A stretch of DNA of 64,000 bases from CAYMJM01 sp964391325 (lineage in GTDB: Bacteria; Patescibacteriota; Dojkabacteria; B142; JAFGMG01), in NCBI GenBank assembly GCA_964391325.1, contig CAYMJM010000002.1, positions 13,776 to 77,775 on the forward strand, read 5' to 3'. Of the stretch, positions 9,077-18,520 are shown piece by piece. Positions within the stretch are counted from its first letter, which is position 1. Each line of letters opens with the position of its first letter. The position numbers and the translations under genes are program-made. The notes under the pieces were generated by a model. It was not told where the DNA came from. It ran no database searches and was given only the letters and a program-made list of their open reading frames with translations.

Positions 9077-10342
9077 ATGAGAATTAATCTTTCAAAAAAT
9101 ATAGCTGACGAAAAAAACAATGAAATTGTAAGTTCAGCCACGGTGCCTTTAGATACTACGGTAAGCAAACGAGCTAAGTACGTAAGGTTTTTTTTAATAT
9201 CGACGTTACTTGTGCTACTTATTTTTATGGGGACTTTGTTATTTTTTGACAGCCAGGATTCTACCAAGTTTATACCATTTGAAATTAGAAATTTAATTCT
9301 TTCCCGTATAGGCGGGGAGTATTTTTCTTTGAAGACTCCTGATGTACCGGAAATTCGGGATAAGGTAAATCCTGTGAACGGGGTTTTTGTGACAAAGTCT
9401 GAGCTGGAAGAAATGGAGAATAGGAAATTAGTGGTGGTCTCTCTTAATAATCATCAGGCCTCAAGGCCCCAATTTGGATTATCGAAAGCAGATTTAGTCT
9501 TGGAAGTGCTTGCTGAAGGGGGTATAACTCGATACAATGCCTTTTATTATCAGAATCAGAATGTAACAAAGGTGGGACCAATACGAAGTGCACGAAGTTA
9601 TATGCTTGAATTTTTCTTGGGTTTCGATGATCCTATATTTGTACACGAAGGCCAAGCAAGCTACCCTGTGCAGGAGAAGCCAGTCCCTGAGATTAATACA
9701 TTACGGCATATATCTGAGTGGGGTATAAATAGTATGCAAACAGCAGGCTCCAGATATCGAGATCCGGAAAGAATCAGAACAGCAGGATATGTTCACGCAT
9801 TGATGACAGGATTTGATTTGATAAACAAGGAAGTAGAAAGGCTCGGATGGAAATCCAGCTCACACATAGAACCGCTCAAGTTTAAGGAAGATGCTGCTGT
9901 CGATCAAAGAGCACAAAGCTCTACTCTGGAGATTAAATTTACCAGTTTATCTACAAGCTCTTATGCGGCAAAATTTGACTATGACTCAAAGACCAACACC
10001 TACCTTCGCTCTATAGGAGGAAAGCCAGATGTTGATGCACTGGATCAGACCCGAATCGCTCCTAAAACTGTAATAGTAGAGTATCATAAATACAGAGACG
10101 CAATGGATGGACATTCTAGAATCATATTAGAAATGACGGGAGAAGATGAGGCCTTTATATTCCAGGACGGGAAAATGATAAAAGGGAAATGGAAGAAAGC
10201 TACTAGGGAGGCCAGGACAAAGTATTATGATGAAAATAATAGAGAGATAGTATTCAATCGTGGACAGATTTGGGTTGTTAATGCTGCCAAGCTCTCCACC
10301 AAGCGAATTTCAACAGTTACTTATAATGGAGAGGTGTTATAA
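9077..10342 (+). CDS. membrane-anchored DUF3048-domain protein
   Basis: Member of the DUF3048 family (YerB-like), envelope proteins of unknown biochemical role. Cytoplasmic N-terminus, one membrane helix at about 37-57, then the extracellular DUF3048 core: RPQFGLSKADLVLEVLAEGG, RYNAFYYQ, VGPIRSARSYMLEF and FVHEGQASYPVQ. The C-terminal subdomain has FIFQDGKMIKGKWKKATREA and EIVFNRGQIWVV. TATAAT ends only 7 bases before the ATG, so the mRNA may be leaderless or have a very short leader. It is followed after 4 bases by the sugar-binding lipoprotein, implying co-transcription. Confidence 0.85.
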   Translation: MRINLSKNIADEKNNEIVSSATVPLDTTVSKRAKYVRFFLISTLLVLLIFMGTLLFFDSQDSTKFIPFEIRNLILSRIGGEYFSLKTPDVPEIRDKVNPVNGVFVTKSELEEMENRKLVVVSLNNHQASRPQFGLSKADLVLEVLAEGGITRYNAFYYQNQNVTKVGPIRSARSYMLEFFLGFDDPIFVHEGQASYPVQEKPVPEINTLRHISEWGINSMQTAGSRYRDPERIRTAGYVHALMTGFDLINKEVERLGWKSSSHIEPLKFKEDAAVDQRAQSSTLEIKFTSLSTSSYAAKFDYDSKTNTYLRSIGGKPDVDALDQTRIAPKTVIVEYHKYRDAMDGHSRIILEMTGEDEAFIFQDGKMIKGKWKKATREARTKYYDENNREIVFNRGQIWVVNAAKLSTKRISTVTYNGEVL

Positions 10343-10346
10343 AACT

Positions 10347-11675
10347 ATGCAAAAGAGAAGAAAGATAAAGAAAGCTATAGCATTGTTATTGTTGATTGGC
10401 ATGGGATTTCTATTAACTGGGTGTACAAACGGTGATGATACTACCCCTAATAATAACACTTCGGTGGTACCTTCGGATCAGCCCATAACATTGATTTGGT
10501 GGAATTTATTTGAAACACAAGAAAACATACAACCTCTTATTGATGCTTATCAAACATTGCATCCAAATGTAACAATAGAGTATGCGCAGAAGGATCTAGT
10601 TGATTATCAAAGTTCGTTAGACGAAGTCCTAACAGACAACATACCTGAATCTACTCCGGATATATTTACTATTCATAATACTTGGATGGGAAGATATGCT
10701 GGGTATACTCTACCCGCTCCTCCAGAAGTGTTGGATAGTGCAATGTTTCAACAGAATTTTTATCCAGTTGTTGGTACGGATTTAATGGTAAATGGCTTGC
10801 CTCAGGCGATCCCTCTAGGTATGGATTCTATAGCAATAATTTACAATGAAAAGCTCTTCTCTGATAAAGGATACTCTGCCCCATCCTACGACTGGAGTGA
10901 ATTACTGGAACAGGCGAAAAATTTGACTGTAAAATCTGGTAATGACATCTCTATATCTGGGTTAGCACTGGCTGCTGAAGATAATGTAGAATCTTGGTTT
11001 GATGTTTTTAATCTGCTTCTAATGCAGTCAGATATTGCGATGGTGAATGAAAATCAAACATCCGCTATATTCGCAGAAGACCAGGCCACAGCTGAAACAG
11101 TAACTTATTTTCAAAGTTATCAAAAAGAGGGCGTTTGGAACGAGGGTTTAAAACAGGATATAGCTTTGTTCTTGGAGGGAAAACTCGCTATGTTTATTGC
11201 TCCTTCCTGGAGGTTACTGGATATTGTTGCATACAACGAAGAGTATAACTTAGGCTTAGACTTTGGAATCGCTCCTATGCCACAACTGTCGACTTTGGAG
11301 GGGGAAAGCCGAGGCTGGGCAAATTATTGGGCTCAGACAGTAGCACTGGATTCGAAAAACTATAAAGTAGCCTGGGATTTCTTGAATTTTGCAACCCAGC
11401 CCGATCAACTAAGGTTACTATTTTCAAAGGCTTCTGAATCTAGAGCATTTGGTCAGTTATATCCTAGACCAGACATGAAAGGTGAAGTAGAAAATAATCC
11501 GTATTTATTAGTGTATGCTGATGAGGTGAGCCATGCACGATCATGGTGGATGGTGGATGGTAATCAGGTTCAAACATCGTTCCAAGAGTTGTTAGGTTCA
11601 AATAAAACTTTAACAACAATACAGTCGAATATAACAAGTATACTAGTTTCAACTGGGCGTTTAACCAGGAATTAA
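10347..11675 (+). CDS. ABC-type sugar-binding lipoprotein (extracellular solute-binding protein family 1)
   Basis: Lipoprotein signal MQKRRKIKKAIALLLLIGMG with lipobox LLTGC (Cys26), then a MalE-like two-lobed binding protein: TLIWWNLFETQENIQPLIDA, DIFTIHNTWMGRYAG, LPQAIPLGMDSIAIIYNEKL and FIAPSWRLLDI, with WANYWAQTVALDSK typical of the family. Start ATG 10347 was chosen because it opens the signal peptide and has GAGAGG upstream; the frame extends upstream inside the DUF3048 gene without meaning. No permease or ATPase genes are adjacent, so transporter partners must be elsewhere or the protein acts as a receptor. Confidence 0.88.
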   Translation: MQKRRKIKKAIALLLLIGMGFLLTGCTNGDDTTPNNNTSVVPSDQPITLIWWNLFETQENIQPLIDAYQTLHPNVTIEYAQKDLVDYQSSLDEVLTDNIPESTPDIFTIHNTWMGRYAGYTLPAPPEVLDSAMFQQNFYPVVGTDLMVNGLPQAIPLGMDSIAIIYNEKLFSDKGYSAPSYDWSELLEQAKNLTVKSGNDISISGLALAAEDNVESWFDVFNLLLMQSDIAMVNENQTSAIFAEDQATAETVTYFQSYQKEGVWNEGLKQDIALFLEGKLAMFIAPSWRLLDIVAYNEEYNLGLDFGIAPMPQLSTLEGESRGWANYWAQTVALDSKNYKVAWDFLNFATQPDQLRLLFSKASESRAFGQLYPRPDMKGEVENNPYLLVYADEVSHARSWWMVDGNQVQTSFQELLGSNKTLTTIQSNITSILVSTGRLTRN

Positions 11676-11689
11676 AGATTTGTTATACT
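11661..11689 (+). promoter_or_regulatory. sigma-70-type promoter for the 11722 gene
   Basis: TTAACC (11661-11666), a 17-nt spacer, then TATACT (11684-11689) with a TGT extended -10. An 8-bp perfect hairpin (CTAATTTT/AAAATTAG, 11688-11708) covers the expected transcription start and 5' leader. The RuBisCO promoter has the same TTAAC-N17-TATACT arrangement. The -35 overlaps the end of the lipoprotein gene. Confidence 0.5.
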
Positions 11690-11721
11690 AATTTTGATCT
11701 AAAATTAGCTTTAATATACTA

Positions 11722-13845
11722 ATGAAAACAAAATTATCACTGTTATTAGTTATACTAGGATTATTCTGTCTGTTCATAGTAAACGCTTTAGCCGCACCTT
11801 TATCAGATCCAGATGATATATTCTTTATTGATAGACCAAGACCAAACAGCCAGCTTTCAGAAGTGTCAGAGCTTAGATTTAAAATATATGATGACGAGAA
11901 TGATAAGCCTCCTTATGAAATTGCGCTCTATCAATCTGACTGTGTTACTAAGTTCGGCACTATTGTGTCTAATAACTATGTGATTGAGGATAGTAATAAT
12001 GTATATACAAAAGAATGGAACACTGACGGACCGATCAAAGATAGAGCAACAGTTCCTAACGGGAAATATTGTTTAAAAGCCTGCGTAACTTTAAAAAAGA
12101 ATGGTGTAAATTATTCAGTCTGCGATTCAAGGCCTGTAACACTTGTTGATCCTGTAAATAAACCTCCCACTATAACATCTACGCCTCCCAATACATTAAT
12201 TTTGATTGGGCAGGCATTCGGGTATGACGTGGAGGCTACTGATCCTGACGGGGACGTTCTGACCTATCAATTAGTTAATCCCCCAAATTTTTTACAAATT
12301 AATCCTCAAACTGGACAGATAAGCTCTAAGGTTAATCTTACAATTTCGGGATCATATTCAGTCGTAGTTAAAGTATCAGATGGTAAAGGTGGAGAAGTTA
12401 TGCAGGAGTTTAACCTTGTTGTAGAGGAAAGACCGACTAGTGTGGTTAAAAAGATAGAAATTGTAGCTCCAGCAGAAAAAGACATACTTCACGGTCAGGA
12501 TAACCTGGTCAAGTATAGCTTAGAAAATATCATTTCTATAAAACAAATCACTTTATTCTATTCTACTGATGCGGCTACTTGGACTGAGATTGGGAAGCTT
12601 TCCTCTGAGGCAGATGAGTACATCTGGGATGTTACCAGCTTAGAAGGGGGAGACTATTACTTAAAAATAGAGGTCGTAACAGAAGATAATAAAAAATATG
12701 AGGCAATATCAAAGCAATTCTCTATAAAGTCAGAAGAAGATAGTGTCGAAAGCGCAGCTAGTATTATTAATTTAAACCCAGGGGAAGATGTACAGATAAA
12801 AGAATTAACGGAAATAAGGGCTACTTTAGTTTCTTCGGAAGGCGCAGAGATAGACGTAGAATCATTAGAAGTGAAATTAAATGAGGAGAGCATCACGAAT
12901 CTTTGTACATTACAAAATGATCAGGTAATTTGTGATCTTACCACTATAACTGTAGAGGAAGGAAGGCACAAAGTTTCTATTGCATTTGAGGACACAGCTG
13001 GAAAACAGACACAGAAAGAGTGGTATTTTGAAGTGGTCATTCAGGGAGAAGAAGACAGTCAGCCAGTAGAAGCCAAAGAAACTCTCTCTACCATTGCACT
13101 GGCCGGATTAATTTGTTCTATAATCTTGCTATTGCTTTTAATTCCATGGATCCTTTATCTGATATGGAAGAGAAGAAATATCAGAGCAGAAAAATCTGTG
13201 GCTGAGCAAAGAGAACAAGGTCCTGTGTTGTCACCTGATACTGATCTTTCTCCCACTTATTATTATCCAGAAGCAGAGACTTTGGAGGTGGGACCCAGGA
13301 TTGATCAAGATTTATTACAAGAAGAAGACTTGGATATAGGAGAGTCAACTATTGGGCAACAAGAGTCAATTGCAGAACCAGCCCAGACTAAGAGAACTCA
13401 AGTTCAGGTTATGCCTGAACAGGCACCAGAAGTGCTATTGCCAAAGATACCTCAAGAGGTTGTACAGGAGCCCGTTCAAAGCGTCGATCCACAATTGCCT
13501 ACACAAGACTTGGAATCAACGGCACAGCCTCCTATTGAAATTCCAATGCCAAGCATTCAACAGTCTCAGGCTGAGCAATTACCACAACAACAGGCGATAG
13601 CCTCTCCTGTCATTGCGGATCAGACTGATGCGCAGGAAGAGCCTCAGATAGATGTGGGGCCGGACAATCAATTTACGGAAGATGATATTCCTGATTGGCT
13701 TAAAGGTGAATCTGGAGGAAGTACTCCAATGGTGCCTGGTGGTGCACCTGTCCAATTACCAGAAGAACAGAAAGACGACGAGCTGAAAGGGGCTAATCCT
13801 TATGGAGATTATGGGTTGGCTCAGAAAGATGATCAGGATAATTAG
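11722..13845 (+). CDS. surface protein with cadherin-like Ig domains, one membrane helix and a long Pro/Gln-rich cytoplasmic tail
   Basis: Signal peptide 1-24 (cleavage after NALA). The extracellular part to about residue 450 contains an Ig-like first domain, a putative-Ig/cadherin domain at about 145-240 (KPPTITSTPPNTL, FGYDVEATDPDGDVLTYQL, then INPQTGQI and VSDGKGGEV), and two further beta domains. One transmembrane helix lies at 456-482, followed by KRR (positive-inside). A 225-residue cytoplasmic tail is acidic, Pro/Gln-rich and predicted disordered, ending with DDIPDWLKGES and NPYGDYGLAQ. Such a long intracellular tail suggests docking of cytoplasmic partners, possibly the similarly Pro/Gln-rich proteins encoded in the adjoining block. 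Function unknown; the stop is shared (TTAG) with the convergent gene. Confidence 0.82.
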   Translation: MKTKLSLLLVILGLFCLFIVNALAAPLSDPDDIFFIDRPRPNSQLSEVSELRFKIYDDENDKPPYEIALYQSDCVTKFGTIVSNNYVIEDSNNVYTKEWNTDGPIKDRATVPNGKYCLKACVTLKKNGVNYSVCDSRPVTLVDPVNKPPTITSTPPNTLILIGQAFGYDVEATDPDGDVLTYQLVNPPNFLQINPQTGQISSKVNLTISGSYSVVVKVSDGKGGEVMQEFNLVVEERPTSVVKKIEIVAPAEKDILHGQDNLVKYSLENIISIKQITLFYSTDAATWTEIGKLSSEADEYIWDVTSLEGGDYYLKIEVVTEDNKKYEAISKQFSIKSEEDSVESAASIINLNPGEDVQIKELTEIRATLVSSEGAEIDVESLEVKLNEESITNLCTLQNDQVICDLTTITVEEGRHKVSIAFEDTAGKQTQKEWYFEVVIQGEEDSQPVEAKETLSTIALAGLICSIILLLLLIPWILYLIWKRRNIRAEKSVAEQREQGPVLSPDTDLSPTYYYPEAETLEVGPRIDQDLLQEEDLDIGESTIGQQESIAEPAQTKRTQVQVMPEQAPEVLLPKIPQEVVQEPVQSVDPQLPTQDLESTAQPPIEIPMPSIQQSQAEQLPQQQAIASPVIADQTDAQEEPQIDVGPDNQFTEDDIPDWLKGESGGSTPMVPGGAPVQLPEEQKDDELKGANPYGDYGLAQKDDQDN

Positions 13846-16800
13846 TTCTTACAGGTTCCAATCAGCTCTCCCTTTATTAGGGTGCCTTGTACCTCTATTT
13901 TAGTCCGTGGCTGCAGTATATTGATGAATTTGTAACTGTTTGTGTGTATCTGATAAGAGCCGTTTTCAAGTAGAATTTTTATAACAGTGTCAGTTTTAGG
14001 ATTTATTATTGTTTTATTTGCTTCTTTAAGGCAATCAACAGTTTGCGATTCTACATTTTCGCCGAGTATCGGTGATATTTGTGAGGTCGAACTAGATGAC
14101 CCAGAGGCTTGCGTGTCAGTCTTCGAGTTATCATAGTGCACTTCGTCAAGTTGTATTTGCGATAGATAAGACAAACTGAATATCACAGTCAGTGCTAGAC
14201 CAAATGCTCCCATGGGATCAAACCTCTCACTTAATGCCTTTAAAAAGTCCAAAATCCCCTTGATACCTGAGAAAGCTCCTAAAAGCTGTTCCAGTACATT
14301 CACTTTGCCTAATAGTTTATCAATGAAACCACCAATTGTCGTCCCGAGGAATGATCCAACTATCATACCTATAGTTGTGCCAACAAAAGGAATTGGAATA
14401 AAAGTTCCCAAAGCACCCCCGATCATTGCACCTACACTTCCTCCAATTATAACTCCAGCACCTATAGGTAAGCCAAAAATGTATATGGCAGCTAGACTTC
14501 CAGCTACCGCGCCTAGACCCGCCCCAATTCTCTGTGCAGTAGTTAGACTAGCCATCGCAGCTCTTGCCCAGCCTGCAAGAGCAAACGCACTGTGTGCTGT
14601 TAGACCGAGATGTGCTAGATTACCTATTGCAACGAGAGGATTTTTCCATACAAGCCATTCTTTGGATAAGTGTTTTCCGAAATCTTTACGAAATCCATCT
14701 ATATGATAATTAAACCACGGAATACTTCGCATTAATCCAACTGCCTCTAAGAAGGGCATTTTGCTTAAGGTTTGGAACCAAGGCTTCGTAGCAAGATTGG
14801 CGAGAATATTGTTCATAGATCGGTCTAGGGCATATTTAACTGCGAGTCCTGCAGGTAGCCCTATTGCTGCTCCTATTAATGGACTCCCTAATATTCCTCC
14901 TATAATAGCCCCTATCCCCATACCATACATTCCGCCGTTCCATGATCTTAATAGTGAAGTTAATCTCCCTCGGCTCCCGTAGATCATATTACGACCGTCA
15001 AGCATCGCATCCTCAAGCATCCCCACATCCATTATATATTTTTGGGTATTGAATACTCCAAACTTTTCTTGCAGATTGTAGATTAGTTTGATAGAGGAAG
15101 GCACCTTTGAGGAGAGTGTATCTGCTCCTATTTTGGCTAAGGAAGCTAAGGCTCCCATTCCTATTATCGGAACAGCAGGCAAACCGAGACCGCTTGCTGC
15201 AAGAACCAGCCCTGTAACGGCAGAAAACGCTAAACCGCTTGGTATGGCTCTACCGACAGCTCTCAGTCCGTTGAGTCCTCTTTGCGCGAATAAAACGGTT
15301 TTTCCTCCCGTCCCTCCCCAGAATTTGGTGCTGATTTTGGAACTGAGGGCACTAGTTCGATTTTTTAAGAATTTCATACCTGTTTTTGTGTAGGCAACGT
15401 CTCTGGCTGCACGAACAGCTGTTTTTACTGTATTTATAACTCTACCTATTGTCATAGCATAGAGAGCTTTTACGGCCATCCATGTCTTTACACTTTGCTC
15501 TTTTTCTTTTCTTTTTTGATAGTTGTCCTTTACTGATGTGGTGACAGTTGACGTCCTTCCTAATTTATAGCCTCTCTTTCTAGGGTGATATTTGCGAATG
15601 GTAACCTCACGGCTTGTTCTCTCTACTACACTTTCGGCTATATTATTATCTAAGTTTTGTAGCATAGATTTTGCTCCGGATCCAAAACTTATTACTTTTT
15701 CCTTTCCTACTTCTATTTTAGTGCCGAGCCAGTTGCCGGCTCTGGTCTTTGCTACAATATCAACGCCTGCTTTAAGAGGAGAAGTCTCATACAAATCCGT
15801 AGCAGTAGCAGCAGTCAATACGATATTCCGTGGAAGGCTTCTTATAGCTTTCCGCTTTCGTTCATAATATTCTTTCTTTCTGCTTGCAAGCCATTCATTG
15901 GCTGAAAAGTTTAGACCATAGTCAGCATATTCATTCTTAGTTGCGGCAACATTACNNNNNNNNNNNNNNNNNNNNNNNNNNNNNNNNNNNNNNNNNNNNN
16001 NNNNNNNNNNNNNNNNNNNNNNNNNNNNNNNNNNNNNNNNNNNNNNNNNNNNNNNGCTGAAAAGTTTAGACCATAGTCAGCATATTCATTCTTAGTTGCG
16101 GCAACATTACTCCGAGCTTGTTTAGCTGTCTGTTCTGCTTCCTGCTGTGCCTTTTTTTCTATTCTAAGTTTTCTATAAGTTGATTTCTCTATGATTTTTC
16201 CACTCGAGTCTTCCTGAGATAGGGCATCTACAAACGGTGCAGTCTGTTCTGTAAGCTTTTGCCTGGCTTCTCCGGCTCGTGGATCTTCAGATAGATACAG
16301 TCCTGCCAGAATATCCTTATAGTTTTCGCTAATCTGTCTAGTTGTAAGAAAGTCGGAATCTTCTGATACTCCAAGGACTTCAAGAGGATTATTAGATCTC
16401 AATATTACTTCTATATCGCGAGGATCGCCTGGTTGTAGGTTTCCTTTTATTATTCTGTTTGCTACTGCACTTTCTAATCGTTGAGATCTTGTTGTTTCTT
16501 CTTGTTGTGCTATGTGCACGAGACTTTCTGGTACGTCAGGTTGTATTTGCTTGTATCGTTTTTTATATTGGTCAAGTTGTGAACCATATTGTTTTAATTG
16601 GGCAATAAAGGCTTGGGTCTCGGATGAGTTCAAGCCTTCAGTGTTTGCTCTGTCGATTAAGTCTCTTTGAAGCTTATTGTAGTTTTGTTGCCTATACTGT
16701 ACAAGATCTTGCAAATTCAGGAACAGTTCATTTTGTGTATTTGTATACTGTCCCTGCAGTGATCTCAGTTGTTGGCTTTTTTTTGATGCCCTTTTTCTGT

Positions 16801-17326
16801 CCCTTAGAGTCTGTTCTTGTTGAATTCTTGATGCAAGTTTTCGTAAGCCTTGTTCTTGTAATTGTATTTGCTTAATAACTTCCTGCTCATTAAACATAGG
16901 TTGGCTTTTAGGCTGTTGTACTTGTTCTGTTCTGAGTACCCTAGGCGATTGCCTGTTGAGCTGTTCTTGGGCTTTGACTTCTTGGGGTCCTTGGTCTTCT
17001 CTGCTCTTCTTTGTCCTTTGCCTCCTATTTACTACTTCTTCTGGAATGGCTCCTCTTCTCTGCTCTTGCTGTGTTTCTTCTGGAGGTTGAGTTTCAAGAG
17101 CACTATCTTGTCCCTCATTGAGTTGGTTGATAACATCACTTCTAAGTTCCAAGAAAGTGCTGGCCGGTATAGAGTATCTATTACTGCTTAGTTGCCTTAA
17201 CATTTCATTCAGCTCACGATTTTTAAAAGCTGAGGTTACGCTGGTCAACTCTCCAAGCCTTTTTTGGATCCTCTCTATTAAATCACTCTGGTTTGGTTGT
17301 GGCTCGTTTATATTAGGTGTTGCCAT
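13842..17326 (-). CDS. 1109-aa coiled-coil and glycine-zipper membrane protein, interrupted by an assembly gap
   Basis: Not recognised. As drawn, the frame is split by 100 Ns. Deleting the Ns plus one copy of the flanking 55-base duplicate joins GLNFS to ANEWLASRKKEYYERK in frame and gives 1110 codons including the stop. Residues 1-430 are Gln/Arg-rich and helical (coiled coil/disordered). Residues 640-1007 hold several hydrophobic segments rich in small-residue GxxxG patterns (GIGAIIGGILGSPLIGAAIG, GSVGAMIGGALGTF, GMIVGSFLGTTIGGF), as in pore-forming or membrane-spanning assemblies. A soluble tail of about 100 residues ends with a beta-type module (KIEVQGTLIKGELIGTCKN). The start overlaps the stop of the 394-aa gene (TAATG), so the two are translationally coupled. 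It is last in the reverse-strand block with the VirB6-like gene. Confidence 0.8.
15901..16110. other. assembly gap (100 N) flanked by an identical 55-base duplicate
   Basis: Bases 15901-15955 and 16056-16110 are identical and enclose Ns at 15956-16055. The gap size (exactly 100) and the exact 55-base terminal overlap point to two contigs that really overlap and were scaffolded with a default gap. Collapsing them restores an open reading frame across the junction. Confidence 0.93.
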
Positions 17327-18510
17327 TAGTATATGTATTCAATTGGTTTTAGACCCTGCATAGAGTATATGAGTAAATTATTAAATGCCTCGTCCGCAAG
17401 CTTGACCTGATATAACTCTTGTACATTGTCCAGAATCTCGCCTGTCTCTATAATAGGGTTTACTACAACAGTGTGTGTATTATGTGTTTCTGTCTGCTCT
17501 CTGTCGGTTGATTCCCGTATTTTGACACTCAGCAGAGTTCCGACAGTAAAAAGACCTTCCCTGATCACTTTATCTAAACAGATTAATATATGTACATAAA
17601 GATCTTTTAGTGTCTGACTTTTTACATATCGTTTGTTGATTTTTAATTCCTCTAGCAGCTCTAAAATGAATAAATCCAAAGGAACTTCTTCCTCTGCTCT
17701 AAATACAATAAGCTGTTCCAGTCTCTTAGAGTTTACTTCATTGAACAGATAACCCAAGGCATCATTTTGCGCTTGTGTTGGGTTTATACCTTTTGCAAGC
17801 TGTTGGTAAGCAAAAATTTGGAGCCAGTCAAAAATAGCTTGTACCAGTATCAAGGATAGATCTTTCAACTCTTTTTGATGATTGACGACAAAAAACGCCC
17901 ATTCGGGAAAGCTATTTATCTTATTATGTAAATACCCTGAAATCGTTTCCAATGGGGTAATCCCAGCCAATTTTGAAGCAATTAGATGATATTTATCTTC
18001 TTGTTGTTGTGTAGACTCTGGGGCAAAGTACCCTTTGTTGTCGGTTTTTAAAGCTATGGGCAAGCTTATATTAAGTGTATGAGTTAGCTTATCATCAACA
18101 TCTTTTATTACTGCTGCTATTGCTTTTTGTTCTTCAGTCATTTCCGGAAGGAAAAATTCCAGTGCATACACAGCAAATTCGGGTAAAGCTGTTTCCCATC
18201 TAATTCGCTGCAAAATATGTTGGCTGTATAAAAATTCATATACTTCCTGGACAATATTGGGACTCTCTTCTTCTAACAGCACTGGCACAGGGAACATATT
18301 CTGTAGAGTAAGTAATTTTTTATATTCAGCCAACTGTGTCTGTAGTTTCTGTTTGTTTTTATTATACGTGTTGGTTATTTTAGGAATATGGTGAATGAAG
18401 CTGGTATCTGTACTTAAGGGTTCTAGGAAAATAAAAGCCTGTTTTCCCAATCTTTGATATAACTCTTTTTCGAGCGTATTGTATTTTGTGATGTTGATAG
18501 CATTTGGCAT
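17326..18510 (-). CDS. 394-aa helical protein of unknown function, coupled to the 1109-aa gene
   Basis: Not recognised. It is soluble and strongly helical, with no signal peptide or membrane segment. It has acidic Leu-rich stretches (LFILELLEELKINKRYV) and two long amphipathic regions; residues 320-394 are more polar (TDREQTETHNTHTVVVNP). The gene sits 10 bases after the VirB6-like gene, and its stop overlaps the start of the 1109-aa gene (TAATG), so the three are very likely one transcript. A cytoplasmic partner or adaptor of the neighbouring membrane proteins would fit, but this is inferred from context only. Confidence 0.75.
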   Translation of the reverse strand: MPNAINITKYNTLEKELYQRLGKQAFIFLEPLSTDTSFIHHIPKITNTYNKNKQKLQTQLAEYKKLLTLQNMFPVPVLLEEESPNIVQEVYEFLYSQHILQRIRWETALPEFAVYALEFFLPEMTEEQKAIAAVIKDVDDKLTHTLNISLPIALKTDNKGYFAPESTQQQEDKYHLIASKLAGITPLETISGYLHNKINSFPEWAFFVVNHQKELKDLSLILVQAIFDWLQIFAYQQLAKGINPTQAQNDALGYLFNEVNSKRLEQLIVFRAEEEVPLDLFILELLEELKINKRYVKSQTLKDLYVHILICLDKVIREGLFTVGTLLSVKIRESTDREQTETHNTHTVVVNPIIETGEILDNVQELYQVKLADEAFNNLLIYSMQGLKPIEYIY

Positions 18511-18520
18511 TTCATGTTAT

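Noticed and set aside
10260..10346. Longer start for the sugar-binding lipoprotein
   Set aside because: The extra 29 residues lie inside the DUF3048 gene and place residues before a typical lipoprotein signal; ATG 10347 is preferred.
14212..15867. Long Pro/Ala-rich frames on the + strand opposite the 1109-aa gene
   Set aside because: They are the complement of Gly/Ala-rich membrane segments on the reverse strand and have no independent coding signal.
15901..16110. Tandem 55-base direct repeat flanking an N gap
   Set aside because: The copies are exact and separated only by 100 Ns, and removing one restores the frame; this is an assembly overlap, not a biological repeat.
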